Below the pieces are notes generated by a model. It had not been told where the DNA came from. It did not search any database and saw only the letters and a program-made list of their open reading frames with translations. Shown one piece after another: positions 13,884 to 27,600 of a stretch of 64,000 bases of DNA (its first letter is position 1; every line of letters starts with the position of its first letter). The DNA is from Vespula vulgaris (taxonomy: Eukaryota > Arthropoda > Insecta > Hymenoptera > Vespidae). The stretch is from assembly GCF_905475345.1 (NCBI RefSeq), contig NC_066592.1, positions 8,616,001 through 8,680,000 of the forward strand, written 5' to 3'. The position numbers and the translations under genes were made by a program.

Positions 13884-14399
13884 GCAAAAATAGAAGTAAA
13901 AAATTCTCCCTTTAGATATATGTACATCGAACGTGCAAATAGCGAGTCTCTCCTATCCCTCTCTCTCTCTCTCTCTCTCTCTATTTCTTTCTCTAAAAAG
14001 GTTGCCTAGGGGGTTGAAATTCTTTCTCTTCAAACGTTTATTGTCCCGCTTTACCGTTCATCGAACTGTTTTCACTTACATTTTCCAAGCTTACGTATTG
14101 GAAAGTTATCGTAGGAGAGACTTAGCCCGGAGAGGTCGTCCTCGTAAAATTGTAACTTTAGGGAAAGGTTGAAAGCGTAGACGAGATCGTTGGTTCCTTT
14201 TGAGAAGAGAAATTTGATCTAACGATAGAAAAATAGCTTCCTTTATTTTTGAGTCACTTTTACTAAGCACGGAGAAACGTTCCTCTCTGAGAGATTGAAT
14301 TTTTCCAAGTTTTCTCTACGTAGATATTTTTAAAATTCATTTTTATTGAATAAATCTTATTCGTGAATTCTTTTTTTTTTTTATTAAATTTATATATCG

Positions 14400-15080
14400 T
14401 TATTTAAAAAATTTATCACTTGTATCGAACGTTCTGTTGGAATAATTTTTATTATATTTATTATACAGTGTTATTTATCAATATTAATTTTTATTCATCT
14501 ACTTCATTCGTTTAATCATTGTTGACATTCATTTCTACTAATTCTTTTTTCCATTTATATTCAGTTTTATGATTCTTATTCCTAATATAAAATTTTGAAT
14601 TTATTCACTGTTATTTTAAAAGTTTACCACTTTTATCGAACATTCTGTTGAAATAATTTTTATTATATTTGTTATATAGTATTATTTATCAATATTAATT
14701 TTTGTTTATCTATTTCATTCGTTTAATCATTGTTGGCATTCATTTCCATTAATTTTTATTTCCATTTAACATATTCAGTTTTATGATTCTCATTGCTCAT
14801 ATAAAATTTTTAATTAATTCGTTGTTATTTAAAACATTTACCACTTTTATCGAACATCCCATTCATAATTATTGTTAAATGTATTATACAGTGTTATTTA
14901 TCGACATTCATTTTTGTTCATTTATTTCATTCGTTTAATCGTCGTTAACAATATTCATTTCATTTTTTCATTTTTCCGTTTTGTTAATTAATTTCCAAGA
15001 TTGATTTTCAATTAACATAATTAACATATTCAGTTTCATAATCCTCGTTCCCGATATAAACTTTTATCTAAAGTTATCGT
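14400..15080. repeat. tandem repeat, three units of about 211-214 bp
   Basis: Units start near 14,400, 14,611 and 14,825. Each contains, in order, ACTTTTATCGAACATTCTGT (or a close variant), GTGTTATTTATCAATATTAA, TTCATTCGTTTAATCATTGT and TATTCAGTTTTATGATTCTC. Identity falls from about 80% between the first two to less in the third, which has small insertions. No coding potential. Confidence 0.85.
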
Positions 15081-15248
15081 AACCGATCATTTATTTTTCC
15101 CCTTTTAAAACTTCTCATGCACTTTCACATTTAATAGTCGACCTATTCGTCCTGTCGCTGCTGAAACGATATTCTCTCACAGTAACAGTGTCACGTTCAT
15201 CGATCGACGTGTCATAGTCGGATGAACACAACCTACGATGAATAGGGG

Positions 15249-15337
15249 TTGAAAGAGAAAGAAAGAAAGAAAGAAAGAGAGAAAGAGAAGGAGAGAAACA
15301 GACAGAAGCAGAGACATAGAGAGGGGGAGAAAGATAG

Positions 15338-15417
<80 letters not shown>
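15249..15417. repeat. compound (GAAA)n-(TA)n-(GA)n microsatellite
   Basis: GAAA/GA-rich DNA 15,249-15,338, then (TA)n 15,340-15,381, then (GA)n 15,382-15,417. Another (AG)n lies at 15,618-15,654. Confidence 0.95.
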
Positions 15418-15419
<2 letters not shown>

Positions 15420-15615
15420 ATAGGTCAGAGAGATTCGAACCTCCCGCCGATTTTCGTCATCGTCGTTGGTGGTCCAATTAACGAGCGAGTATAGTCTGTC
15501 ACGCGTTGCGATGCGATGCACTACGTTCGTTGTGTGTCCGGATGAGGGGCAACAGTTAACTTCGATACGAGGGTTTCTCGAGGGCTTTTCGAGGGGTATA
15601 GGCTTTTGAATGAGC

Positions 15616-15657
<42 letters not shown>

Positions 15658-16384
15658 CCTGGCCATAAGGGCACTAGAATTATCACGGTACGGCACTCCC
15701 TATCGTCGTGACCCTTTTGTACGTTGCTGATTCTTCGCACGATCGTTTTTTATCGACGTGAGGACGTGTACGTGCTCGTGTATAGTTTGTGTCTGTGGGT
15801 TTGTCTGTGTGTGATGTATTGCGGGAACTTAGTACGATCATACGAGACACAAGGTGGTTGGTATTCGTCTCTTAAGACTCTTTCGAACACAATGCTCACG
15901 AGCCTTTCTCCTTCCCTTTCCTTCTTCCGTTTCCCTTTTCCTGCCGACACTTTTCATCCTGCATTCTCGAGGACGTTCTTCTACTCGGCAGCGATTATTA
16001 CCTCGGAGATATAATGATACTTCGCCGAGATAATGATTCTGCGGTTAATCTATCTTCTTTCTTCTTCTTTTTCGTTGCGAGTGTCTCGGAACGAACGAAC
16101 CAACGAACGAACGAACGAGTGTCGACAATTTTTCGAGGTATATGAGAGATTCGTTCGAGAAAGAAACGTAATCTCTTCGGTGTTTCACAATGTTGAAGGG
16201 AATAAGAGTAGTAGTAGTTGTTGTTTTTGTTGTTGTACATAGTAGTAGTACTTTTATCTTTTTCTATCTTTCGTTCTATGTCGTCGACAAATTGTAGTCG
16301 ATCTTCATAAAATTTCAATCATTGTCACTCCTGCATTATGCAAGCAATTAATAAAGAATTGGGAAATATTCGAAATGATCTGTT

Positions 16385-16925
16385 AAACTTTTTATGGTTC
16401 AATCTTCTTTTCAATCATTTCTTTTTTCTTTTTTTTCTCTTTCTTTTTTTTTAGAAATTTTTAGACACGAAATATTGTATTATCATATAAAGATAAATAT
16501 TAAAGTAATTGACAAATTATACTATCATTATATATTTATTCTTTTTACGAAATTTAATGAAAAACTAACTGATTCTTTTTTCTTTTTTCTTCTACTTTCT
16601 TTTTTTTTATAGAAATTTTTAAAAACAAGATATTATATTATCGTATAAAGGTAAACGTTAAAGAGGAAATACCTAATTGAAAAATTATACTATTATTATA
16701 CATTAATTGTTCGTTACGTTTTGTTAAATTTAATGATAAACTAATCTGTTCCGTTACACTAATTCAGTCTTTTTTGAAATTTTTGAAAAGAAAATATTAT
16801 ATTATCACGTAAAGGTAAATATTAAAGTGAGAATGTATAATTGAAAAATTATATATTATTATAATTGGATAAATATTTTTGTACGAAATTTAATAAAAAA
16901 ATTAATTTGTTCCATTACATTGAAT
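16385..16925. repeat. tandem repeat, three units of about 160 bp
   Basis: Units centred on AGAAATTTTTAGACACGAAA (16,453), AGAAATTTTTAAAAACAAGA (16,611) and TGAAATTTTTGAAAAGAAAA (16,775). Each continues ATATTATATTATCRYRTAAAG, GTAAATATTAAAG, AAAATTATACTATTATTATA and ACGAAATTTAATGAAAAACT. The spacing is 158 and 164 bp. Confidence 0.8.
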
Positions 16926-18469
16926 ATTAATTAATACATCGTAATTATGCACAATTATATGCATTTAAAAATTAACAAAGATTAAAAGTTGGGGAGGGAA
17001 GAGAAAGAGAGAAACAACTGTGATCGTTTCAAAAATCGCAATTTTTTATTTTTCTATTCTTTGAATACTTCATCTCTCAAAAATACGTATTTAAATAATT
17101 TCATCGAAATTCGAATTGTTAACGAAGTTAATATCTAATGGAATTGCATGTGGTCACTACTCGCATTGTACGTTACCGTGAAACTTTAAACGCGTTTTTT
17201 TTCCTCGAAATTGCATTCTCCCAACTAGACGCATAGATACTGCAATAAATTTTTATTTGATTGACTTGAAATTTTTATCGAGAGTGTTTCGAATGATATT
17301 GTGTCATCGTTCACATGGATCAATTTTAACATCTTTTTTTATATAAAAAATCGATTAGAAAATTACTTTAGTAAGCTAACCATTTTAGTTTTGTTAATTT
17401 TCTTATTTCTTTTTTTCTTTTTTTTTTCTTTTTTTTCAAAACTATTTCGTAAAAATGTAACTTTACAAAATTAATCAACGTTTCAAAATCGAACTACAAA
17501 TGTCATCATAGAACTTGATAATAGTGATACCGACAATAGTTCTCTTGCATTTTATCTATCTATAACAATTATTTTATCTTGAAGATAAGATTTAGTGTGT
17601 AACGAAAATGTTACAAGTGATAGAAAACATGTTAGATATATCTTGCCTTCTTTTTTTTCTTTTTCCTATATCATCCTCCTCTTTGTCTTCTTTGTCTTTT
17701 TTTCCTTTCTTTTTTTTCTTTTCCTTTTTTAGATTATCTTAAAAATAATCATTTCGAATTTGATCGTGGATATTGTATATATACGTACAACCTTTCAAAC
17801 AAATTTATGTATGATCGTAACTTTGTATTAATAATTATTAAACCGACGTAATTGCCAGTATAATAATCGTCTTTAATAGATAGTTAGACCTTCTCTCGAA
17901 AGGATAATTTATAACGATATGGAATATTTTTTTTCGTTGAAATTCTAAGTGATAAATAAAATAAAAAATATATGTCCTAATATTATCCGTTTTAGTATTT
18001 TCTTCGTTTGCGTATAGATTTCGAATTTTTTCAAGAATTAAAATAAATTTAATAAAAATAGAAATTAATCTAGGCCAAAGAACCCATGTATTTTGCGTTT
18101 GATCTTGAACCTTTCTGTTGAGATAGCAATTTCTTTTCCTTTGTTATGGTAGTACGATTTACAAACCCCGCATGAAATTATCGAAAAAATATTTAGATCG
18201 AATATTTCGAACCCAGTCCCGACCAATCAAATATCGATCCTGCCATTTTTCTATATAACGTTTTACAAAACACTTGTTTTTTACTTTCCTTGATTTTCTT
18301 CAGTTGTTCTCATGGATAAATTCGTGTGAAAGGGTTGCATTCTGAATGTTGAACAATATAGTCAAATTAAAAAAATCTAACTATTGCGAGTCTTATAATA
18401 CATAGAGACTAGTACGATGGTAATACATAGTCTTATAATAGTAAAGTCTTTTTTTAAAGCTTCAATATT

Positions 18470-18800
18470 TAAAGCAAAAAAAATATTTGCAAAAGTAAAT
18501 TATTAAGAAATTATAATATCAAGATAAAATTAAATAATAATCTTAGACTTTTGTTTAACGAAACAAAAAGAAAAAGAAAACAATTTTGTCCCATGGAATT
18601 TTACTCGAACTTTCCAAATGAAATGATCCGTGACTCAGGTTGTATAAAAAACCGAAAAATATATTTGCAAAGATACATATATGATAAATTATAATATCAA
18701 GATAAAACTAAAAAAGTAATTTTAGATTTCCAATTAAAAAAAAAAAAAGGGAAAAGAAAGTAATTATTTTCCATGGAATTTCATTCAGATTTTCGCATAA
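18470..18800. repeat. tandem duplication, period about 178 bp
   Basis: Two copies share ATATTTGCAAA, AAATTATAATATCAAGATAA, a T/A-rich spacer and CCATGGAATTTYAYTC. The match is at 18,509-18,610 and again at 18,687-18,790. A 79-codon frame starting at 18,773 begins inside the second copy and is not recognised. Confidence 0.75.
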
Positions 18801-20652
18801 AACTTCTCTATGAAATTCACATAAATCAAAAAATGTTGAACATCCTTCGTGAAATTACTTATCACATTTCAAACATCGAATCCTGTCATCTTGTTTCAGT
18901 GTACAACTATACTGATATTTTAAACCCATCGCATTTGACGTTATCTTCTTTCTCAAAACATTTTTCAGACTTTTGGACTAGAAAATCTGAAAAATTTTTA
19001 TTCTCGAATTAATCTTTCGAATTTCGATTTGCCTAAATTTTTAACACATTTTGTTAGTTTTGCAGTTTGAAACGTGTATAATATTTTCTAATTCCTTGAA
19101 TTACACATAATGAAATACTAGGAATTGGATTATTTTTATTTAGCATTGTGTCTGGCGTGTCTGTCACGAGAGTCTTTTTATTAATTGCTTGCGAACAACC
19201 AGGTGAGGTAGATTCTGGTTCTCTATTTTTCTTTGTATATTCTTCACAGTGACACGAGACACACGTTGTTCTAGTTGTTGTTCTTCATTTAGGAAAGTGC
19301 ATATTAGAGCTTCGTCATTAAAATTGATTAACATAAAGAATAATAATCCATCATCTCCGTAAGCAGCTGGGTTTACATCGTAAAAATGTAGAAGTATGTA
19401 ATATTTTTGAAATGTAAAATTTTATGATGGGTCAACTATCTCCGAAAAAAATCGGATCATCCAATTCAAAAGTCAAGAAATGATGATATCATTTTTTTGT
19501 TTTTAATAATATTACAACAATCGTTGCACGATTATAAACAAAATCTTTAGACACTATATTAATGTACTGTATTCAGAAAAAGTCATTATTTTTTTGTAAA
19601 ATTATGATTTAAAGAAAAATGAGAAAATTCTTCAGAATATTTAAATAATGTTTATATTACAAATAACAATTTCTTAATTGAAAGCAAACAAATAGTATTG
19701 TTTATGATTTTTGTTAATAATTATAAATATACTACGATTAAAAATATCCAAAAATTAGACTGTATCTACAAAATACGATACCCGGTGATCTCATTTCTTG
19801 CAGAATTTCTCTCATTTGGAATTATCCTAACTGTATCTCGATTTATTCAACATTGTTCTATTGTTGAATAAAACTTTATAAATAGAGACTATCGCAAAAA
19901 GTTATATTACTGAATGAATTTTGATCCTTCCAGGTGGAAGGTTACAATATTGTATTTCACACGAACAAATAAAAATTTTTTTTCCATGGAAACTCACCCC
20001 GAATTTATATTTAAGTATTGTAAAAGTTGATTCATACCGACGAAAAGCTTTTCGATAAGAAAGCTTTTCTCTCGTAAAACGACGTCTTTTTTCATCAGAA
20101 AAAAAGCGTCGAAAGCAGAGAAATAATGGACGTAGCTTTTTGTAGAGCAAAAAGCACGCTCGAATACATTCTTTCTTCTCTCTCTCTCTCTCTCTATGTA
20201 TGTGTGTGTGTGTGTGTGTATCCATGTATCTCTCATAAAAATTCAGAAAAGCGAACGATATCGCAACGATTCAAAAGCACGAGTTTAATCGCTTGGAAGA
20301 AAAGACACGCGAATTTACGGTTTCGATTCAAGGAGTAGGAGTGAGTAGCAAACCAGGGACATATAGAAGGTTTCTAACTTTTTCAAAATAAGAATATCGA
20401 ATCAACATTCCGCAGCGTTCTCACGCGTTACGGAAAGTGTTCCAATCCCACTTCCTAAATCCATCTTAGTGAAATCTTCTTCTCGAAGCTTTCGCGACGT
20501 TTTCTTTCGAAGCTATCTTTTTTCTTCTTTTTTTCTCTTTTTTTCTTTTTCCTCGGAACGTTTGCGTTAAACTGTATTTTGTGAATTTTTCGAAGTGGAA
20601 TCACACTCGTATATCGAATGAAAGAAACAGAAAGGAAAAGAGACTTTGGAAA

Positions 20653-20654
<2 letters not shown>

Positions 20655-20723
<69 letters not shown>

Positions 20724-20724
20724 T

Positions 20725-20761
<37 letters not shown>
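20655..20761. repeat. (AG)n microsatellite, about 105 bp
   Basis: One of the longest AG arrays here, with three single-base interruptions. Confidence 0.96.
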
Positions 20762-21658
20762 TCAAAAAGAAATATTACGAGAAATCGCAAGCACGGCAAA
20801 ATTCCAAAGCTCCCACTCGATTTCCCGAGAGCTTTCGCTTTCAAACTTTATTTCTCTCTTTCTCTTTATTTCTCTTTCTCTTTTATTTTCTTTCTCTTCC
20901 CACAGAATTCCCGAGCTTTCCTTCCCGCGGATGAATATAATTCATCCTCGAGTTGGCAAAATAATAACCGGTACGAAAGAGAGAGAAGAGAGTAAAAGAA
21001 AGAGAAAGAAAGAGAAAGAGGGAAGAAGGGAGAGGAATTAATCACGATCTTTGTTTTCGTAGAGCTTTACGCGAAGCTTTTCCCGAGGGTGGATCGAAAA
21101 CTCGCCGGTCGTAAATAGTACGCTAGAATTCCTTTGATAAATCGATTAACAAATTCCTTTTTTCTTTTCTTTTTCTTCTTCTTTTTCTTCTTCTTTTTCT
21201 TCTTCTTTTTCTTTTTCTTTTTCTCTTTCTCTTTTCATTTCTTTCCTCTTTTCTTTTTTATCTCGTTTCTTATCTTCTCCACTTTGACGCTTGATTTCAT
21301 TTGAATCTAATTTGTAATAATACGACGACATATTAAAAAATGTTTTCACACAATCGTTATATTTTGTATAACGAGTGATTTATAACAATTATATTTTTCA
21401 ATATAATAATATATTAATAAAATATATTATTACTATTATTTTTATTATGTTCCAGTTGATTAATTAGTTATCTAATTAGTTCGTTGTTTTCAGCCAGTTA
21501 TTTTTCAACATGATAATATATTAATAAGATATATTATAAAATTATTATTATAAATTACTATAAAATTGTTATTAATAAAATATATTATTACTGTTGGTAC
21601 GCAATAATTTTATCATTTTTAATTATGGAAGCAAATAAGTTGAAACAGTTTTTTCTTT

Positions 21659-21660
<2 letters not shown>

Positions 21661-21708
<48 letters not shown>
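21661..21708. repeat. (CT)n microsatellite
   Basis: 48 bp of uninterrupted CT repeats after a short TTTCCTT stretch. It lies about 150 bp upstream of the AG-rich stretch near 22,010-22,045. Confidence 0.96.
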
Positions 21709-21710
<2 letters not shown>

Positions 21711-23477
21711 TTTATTTTTCTTTCAGGATTAAGCGGTTAGAGTTATGGTTTTAAAAAGTTTTCAATTACGTAACGTTAAAGATATATATTTTTTAAATAT
21801 TTTTGTTCATTTTTTACGTAAACATTTTATACATCGCACAGGTGAAGGTACGGATAAAAGATGGCGACGGAAAAAAGCTCGAATAGCATTACGCGATGCC
21901 ATCCACCGATAGAAAGCGGTAATCAGACTAATGGTCGACCGTTATCTACTTCTCTTACCACTGGTTATCTTCCTCTTAACCGGACGAACAGACAAATACC
22001 GGAAGAGAATGAGAGGGAGAGAGAGGAAGAGAGAGAAGAGGAGACATAAAGAGACAAGTTCTCTTTTTATATTCCCTATATTTATTTTATCTCACTGTCG
22101 TACCGTCATCACACTCGATCTTGATGAATTCAATGACCTGTCAACATATTTTTCAAAGCCTTGTCTGTCTTTCTTTTTTATTTATTTTTCTAAAATAAAA
22201 TATTTTTTTCTTTTTTAATAAAGAAATTTATTTTTTCTAAATAGAAGTTTTTTTTTAAATAAAACAAAGAATTTATTTTTTTTATTTAAAAAAAAAATAA
22301 ATTTTTATTTTAAATAAATCACATCATCAACGCTTACTTACTCATCGACCAAGCACAGCAATGTAATTAATTTGTACTGTCTTCCAATTTATATTGATTA
22401 CAGAACAATTAACTAATTAATTAATTATTTAATCTTATATATATATTATTTTCTTTTGCTATTTGTTTGTTAGAAATGAAACCTGATTTTACATTATTCC
22501 GATAGCATATGGAAATTTTTACTCTGTTAGTAAATAAAATCAACTTTTTATGTATCATAAAATCCGTATGAGTATTCATTCTTCGATGTTACGTATGATA
22601 ATGTGTACGTAATGTATACGTGTTTTGTATGTGTGTGTGTGTGTGATATTAGAGGTAGGTGAGGCCTAGCTCAGAAAAGCAAAACGTGTCCGGTTACCAC
22701 AAGTTACACGCTTCCACAGAGACAACGAAGTTACGCCTTTGGCAGGTTCACTCATGGCGAAATTGCCATCTAATTAATCGTGCTTGTTCGATGCATACCC
22801 CAAGGCTCACGGTTGAACATTGAATTTCATTGATCAACCCGAGCCATCATTTTGGTAATCTCTAACGGCCTGGGTAATTATTTTATGATTTTTGCTTCGT
22901 TTTTTTTCTTTTTTTGTATTTTTTTCGTATTTGAAAAAAAAATTTACGTATTTGAAAAAAAAATTCGGCACATTAAAAACAATGTAAAAAAAGATTGTTT
23001 TGTACTTTTTATCTATTATAATTTTAATATTTACAATACATCGTGATAAAAAAATTCTATGACATATAAAGGGAGTTTATATATCACATAACGACTAGTT
23101 ATTTATTCATAATATTTCATAATTCTTCTTCAAATCCAGCATTTCCGTAAATAACTTCATATAATTTCAAACAACTAAACTATGAAACTTATAAAAACTT
23201 CGAAGAAGTTACTTTTTCTTTGTCTTAAAAATATTTACCTTATCGAGCTCGAACTTCTCTCCTTTTCGATAAAGCCGACGTTTTATCTTCGAACAATTAC
23301 AGGATTTTACGTACCTAACTAACTTTACTAACTTCGAGAAAACTATTGGAAAGATGAGTTGACAATTTTCACGATGAGAAACTTTTCGACGAGAGGAAGT
23401 GAAAATTCGTCGGTGGTCGATTCGTGATAAGAGATAAATACGGGTTTGACGTTGATTGAGTAGCACGAGAGTAACAT

Positions 23478-23490
23478 CATCAGCAGTAGA

Positions 23491-23537
<47 letters not shown>

Positions 23538-23545
23538 CAGGAGTA
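23478..23545. repeat. (CAG)n microsatellite
   Basis: About 11 perfect CAG units (23,500-23,533) in a longer impure tract, 140 bp upstream of the candidate 5' exon. Poly-Ala and poly-Leu frames over it are repeat-derived. Confidence 0.95.
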
Positions 23546-23681
23546 AAAGCAGAAGCAGGAGCATCAATGGCAATCTGCAAGAAGGCGCGAGATATTGTTA
23601 TTGATGATAGCAGTAGTAGTCGTCGGCATCGTTTATTGGATCTTTTTCGTTAACGAGCGTATCTCTACTTTGGTGTTGCAG

Positions 23682-23813
23682 GCCGTGCGGTGCCGGCTTG
23701 CCAAAGATGCAAGAGCTTCGATCCAATTACCCTGAAGGAGCCTACTCGAAACTATAGACGCGCGTCCTTGGGTTCTTCGCAATCGCCATCAACAGCACAC
23801 AGCCAAGTTTTCG
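23682..23813 (+). other. candidate 5' exon of tincar (probably untranslated)
   Basis: A 132-bp segment of about 53% GC in AT-rich DNA, bounded by a plausible acceptor (ATCTCTACTTTGGTGTTGCAG) and a strong donor (GTAAGC). The tincar coding exon has an acceptor directly before its ATG region, so at least one upstream exon must exist, and this is the best candidate I see on the plus strand. Spliced to 32,191, the tincar frame meets a TGA at 23,733-23,735, which fits a 5' untranslated exon. A 16-codon upstream ORF (ATG 23,707, stop 23,755-23,757) lies inside it. Another frame is open through the whole exon (starting RAVPACQRCKSFDPITLKE) but has no ATG and would stop 16 codons into the tincar exon. 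The alternative is a coding exon of an unrecognised gene. Confidence 0.45.
23707..23757 (+). other. short upstream ORF in the candidate 5' exon
   Basis: ATG at 23,707 followed by 16 sense codons (MQELRSNYPEGAYSKL) and TAG, fully inside the candidate 5' exon. If the exon is untranslated leader of tincar, this could lower translation of the main frame. The A/G context at -3 (A) is fair. Function is inferred only from position. Confidence 0.25.
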
Positions 23814-23938
23814 GTAAGCTATGAATTCCTTCATTTTGCTTGTGTTCTCTTTTAACATTTCTACACCATCACGAGAAAATGCCAATTACTAGGACTACGC
23901 TCTCGTTGGACTTTCGTCGAAAACTTCTTCGTTATATG

Positions 23939-23939
<1 letters not shown>

Positions 23940-24012
<73 letters not shown>

Positions 24013-24028
24013 TTCTCTCTTTCTCTGC
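23940..24028. repeat. (CT)n microsatellite
   Basis: 89 bp of CT with TTT interruptions, just after the candidate 5' exon. Confidence 0.96.
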
Positions 24029-24680
24029 TACTTGGCTCGCCCTTATCTCTTCTTCGTTTTCACGAGCCTTCGAGTGAGATTCCGTGATCTGAGAAGATAT
24101 CTTTTGACTACTCGAGATTTCTTCGTTATTTTCACGATATTATCTTTATCGTTTTACGTTTTCCGAAAGTCTTCGCCTATTTTATTTTATTTTTGTTTGT
24201 TTATTTATTTATTTATTTATGTCCTAAACGTTTCTTAATATCGTTAAATCATTTTTTAATTCATTTTGATTGAATTGATAATCCCCGAGAGTAAATATTC
24301 CTTTTTGTTTCGTACTGGGTTTAGGTGTAAACAGCACGCGATAAGAATGTGAGTTCGTCTCCAACTACAATAAATCATATAATACGGGAATTAAAAAGTG
24401 TGTCGAGGCGCGTAGTTTATAGTATCTGTTTGTAGGTGATAATTGAAAAAAAGGTCTTTAAAAATGAAAAAGTGAATTCTTGAGTGTTTAATTAGATCGG
24501 AAATCGAAATATATATCTTGTGAGTTTTTGAAAAATGTTTATAAAAAACATCCATAGGAGAAAAAAATGGAAGAAGATCCTGTAAGAAATGAGAAAGGAG
24601 AGATGAGATAATGGGGATGTCTAAAGTTTAACAATCTTACAATCTGTATATTACAATTACATAATAATTACAATAATAAT

Positions 24681-25110
<430 letters not shown>

Positions 25111-25720
25111 ATCAATCATAGCAGTGCTGATAGTAGTACTAATAATAGTAGAAAAAGGAGAGACTGACGTTCAATGGAATGTGACAGTTAAAATTTTTCT
25201 TATTAACTTTTAAATCAATATTTTTTTTCTCTTCATAGGCCTTTATAATCCAATTTTCTATTAAAACGATTATGAATATTTGAAATTTAAAAAATTGTTA
25301 AATGTTTAATCGTTTATTACAAGGTCTCGAATGAATATGAAAGCTTTTCTTGTTTCATAGGTATGAATTGTAACAATATAAAATATAATCATTTTTAGAT
25401 CAATAATATAAGCGTTCCAACGTAATGAAGAGAAAACTATTTAAAATCCAGTTTTATCACAACTCCAGTCGAGCGGATGAAGGTTTCGAGAATTTTTTAT
25501 AATATCTTTTTTCTTGGACTCGATTCCATTAACTGTATCTGAAAAATTGAAAATGAAAGTAGAATTAATAAAATGGCGTTTAAAAAACGAGAAATATGAA
25601 ATAATTCGAATTATTTGTTAATATAAAATTGCAATGACGTAGTGTATCTTCTTAATCTGATTTCAGATTTAATTAATATGTCATAATATTTCGCAACTTC
25701 TCCTTGATAAATTTCAAGTT

Positions 25721-25768
25721 TGTGTGTGTGTGTGTGCGTGCGTGCGTGCGTGTGTGTGTGTGTGTGTA
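25721..25768. repeat. (GT)n / (CGTG)n microsatellite
   Basis: GT repeats flanking three CGTG units. Confidence 0.95.
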
Positions 25769-27524
25769 TCACCGGCGGTTGGCAAATGAAATCATCAAAG
25801 AAAATGTAGTTTCGAGAAAATCGTTTAAAGTTTCTATGTAATATTTATGTACGTAAGAAAATTACTCATAATTAAGCGAAACAATTACTAAAACTGTTTG
25901 ACAAATGGATTTTACTATTCTGTCGTATGACTTATGAGTAAGAAAACGTAGCAAATCCATTAAACCGCAAAACCTTACAAGACCGAAGCAACCAAGACCT
26001 TATGCCCTTTTGGTTAGCCGCACGCCACGCTAAGTTTTACGGTCTGTTGACCACAATTTTGCAAATTTTTCAAAAAGTCAAACGTGAAGATATTTTCAAA
26101 GGATCACATACCACCGGAGTATACGAAGATACGCACAATCGATCTTTTCCCCCTTTTTCTTCTTTTTTTTTTTGAAATGTCAAACCTTTTTAGTCCACAG
26201 TACCTATGACTATGCAAATTTTAATCTTCCAGAAATGAACTTAAAATTAAAATTTAAAAAATATATAAATATATTATATAAAATATATAAATATATAAAT
26301 ATAAATATAACGAATATAAAGATATATGTAAGTTTAAAGTTAGAGATAGCATTATTATAAAAGTTCAAGAAAGGTGTTTTAGATAAAATAAAATTTAACA
26401 GGAATATCAAGATTTCTTAAAATCTGAAAAATTTCGAAAATCTGTCCTGTTAAAAGTCACCTGAAAGATTCAGAAGTAAGTAATCATCCAGGCACGAAAG
26501 CTCATTTTACGCGATTTCTAGAAGGCGGATAATGCCGACCCGGGTTAAAAGATCACGGAAGGTAGCAAAATTTCAACTCTCCTTTGAATATTTAAAGTCT
26601 TGAATAGAGATAGTCCAATGAATTTTCCTTGGTCGGCGATCAGTGTCATCCCGACAATGAATACTTTATACTGAACTTTATACACGGGCAAATCCCCTAA
26701 ACCTAATTCTCTTTTTAATTTTATCACTCTATATTCTTGAAACATTGTTAGATTTAAAATTAGTTTTTAAAATTTAAAAATCAGAAATTTGCGTCGATGT
26801 TTCCTACAATTTGTTTCCTACTAATTTCAGTTTTCTTTATAATTTTGTACAAATATTTTTATTTAAAGATTTGGATTAGAAAACTATGTATATTGTGACT
26901 AACATTGATCGCTATTATAATATTTTTTAATAAATTCTTGTATCGTAATTTCACACGATGTATAAATCTTTTTCATGAAAATCTCATCATTATTTCCAAA
27001 CGCGATTGTATAAAATTTCAAACTTGTAAATTCACTTCGCAAATAAATTCATATTTACATATATATATACCCATCGTAGAATCGGTCGAGCTTTTCATTG
27101 TTTATATTACAGAATTTCCGTTGTCCGATCGAATTATCTACTTTAAAATTAAATTATTTCCGATAACGTCGGTCTTTTCGGTTACTATATATACAAAAAA
27201 AAAAGTCATGATTCTTACTCGATAATGAACTTAACGAGTATGTATTTACATATATCTACATATATACAGATATACATATACATATATGTAGAAGTATATA
27301 TATTTATATATGGGTTGGTCAGTAAATAATGTCGATATTTTCAGTATTTTCTATCTGATTCTATCTGCATAAATAATATTAGTATTTTGTAATATAAATA
27401 AATATCACTAGTACTAGTATAGTATGTTGGAACAAATAACAAATGTTTTTTATCTAAATAAATAACAGTAGTATTTTATATAATATAATGGAATAAATAG
27501 GAATAGTATTTTTTAGTAGTATTT

Positions 27525-27600
27525 TTACTAGTATATATTGATATTCTTATTAATATTTTTACTAGTATTTTTATTAGAATTTTTTACTAGTATATTTATT
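27525..27600. repeat. degenerate tandem repeat of TTTTTACTAGTAT
   Basis: Four to five imperfect units of 13-17 bp, each centred on ACTAGTAT or ATTAGTAT. Confidence 0.6.

Larger units (their letters stand above)
7458..14399. other. gene-free stretch
   Basis: AT-rich unique DNA with microsatellites at 8,284, 10,538 (TA), 12,423 and 13,838, an 11-G run at 13,481-13,491, and a CACCCTGTATATA motif at 11,343 of the kind found at transposon ends. A relatively GC-rich block at about 13,000-13,150 has no long frame. Confidence 0.65.
15081..23681. other. gene-free stretch
   Basis: Compound microsatellites, two tandem-duplication blocks and AT-rich DNA. The segment 22,660-22,860 is unusually balanced in composition and lacks a frame, so it is a candidate conserved non-coding element. 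I see no exon with convincing splice sites. Confidence 0.6.

Noticed and set aside
15430..15450. tRNA-like T-loop (GGTTCGAATC on the minus strand)
   Set aside because: No matching D-arm, anticodon stem or acceptor stem at the right distance.
15177..15740. 187-codon minus-strand frame
   Set aside because: Runs through (TA)n and (GA)n arrays; its length depends on the repeats.
18040..18320. Possible transposon protein relic on the minus strand (KWQDRYLIGRDWVRNI)
   Set aside because: Protein-like for about 35 codons but I could not match it to a family; stops on both sides.
23209..23653. Poly-Ala and poly-Leu frames upstream of the candidate exon
   Set aside because: Produced by the CAG tract in different frames; no splice link to the exon in the same frame.
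26545..26745. 66-codon minus-strand frame with a hydrophobic C-terminus
   Set aside because: No recognisable family, no splice or promoter context; length is within chance for this region.
27305..27345. GGGTTGGTCAGTAAATAATG, reminiscent of a mariner end
   Set aside because: No inverted partner or transposase fragment found nearby.
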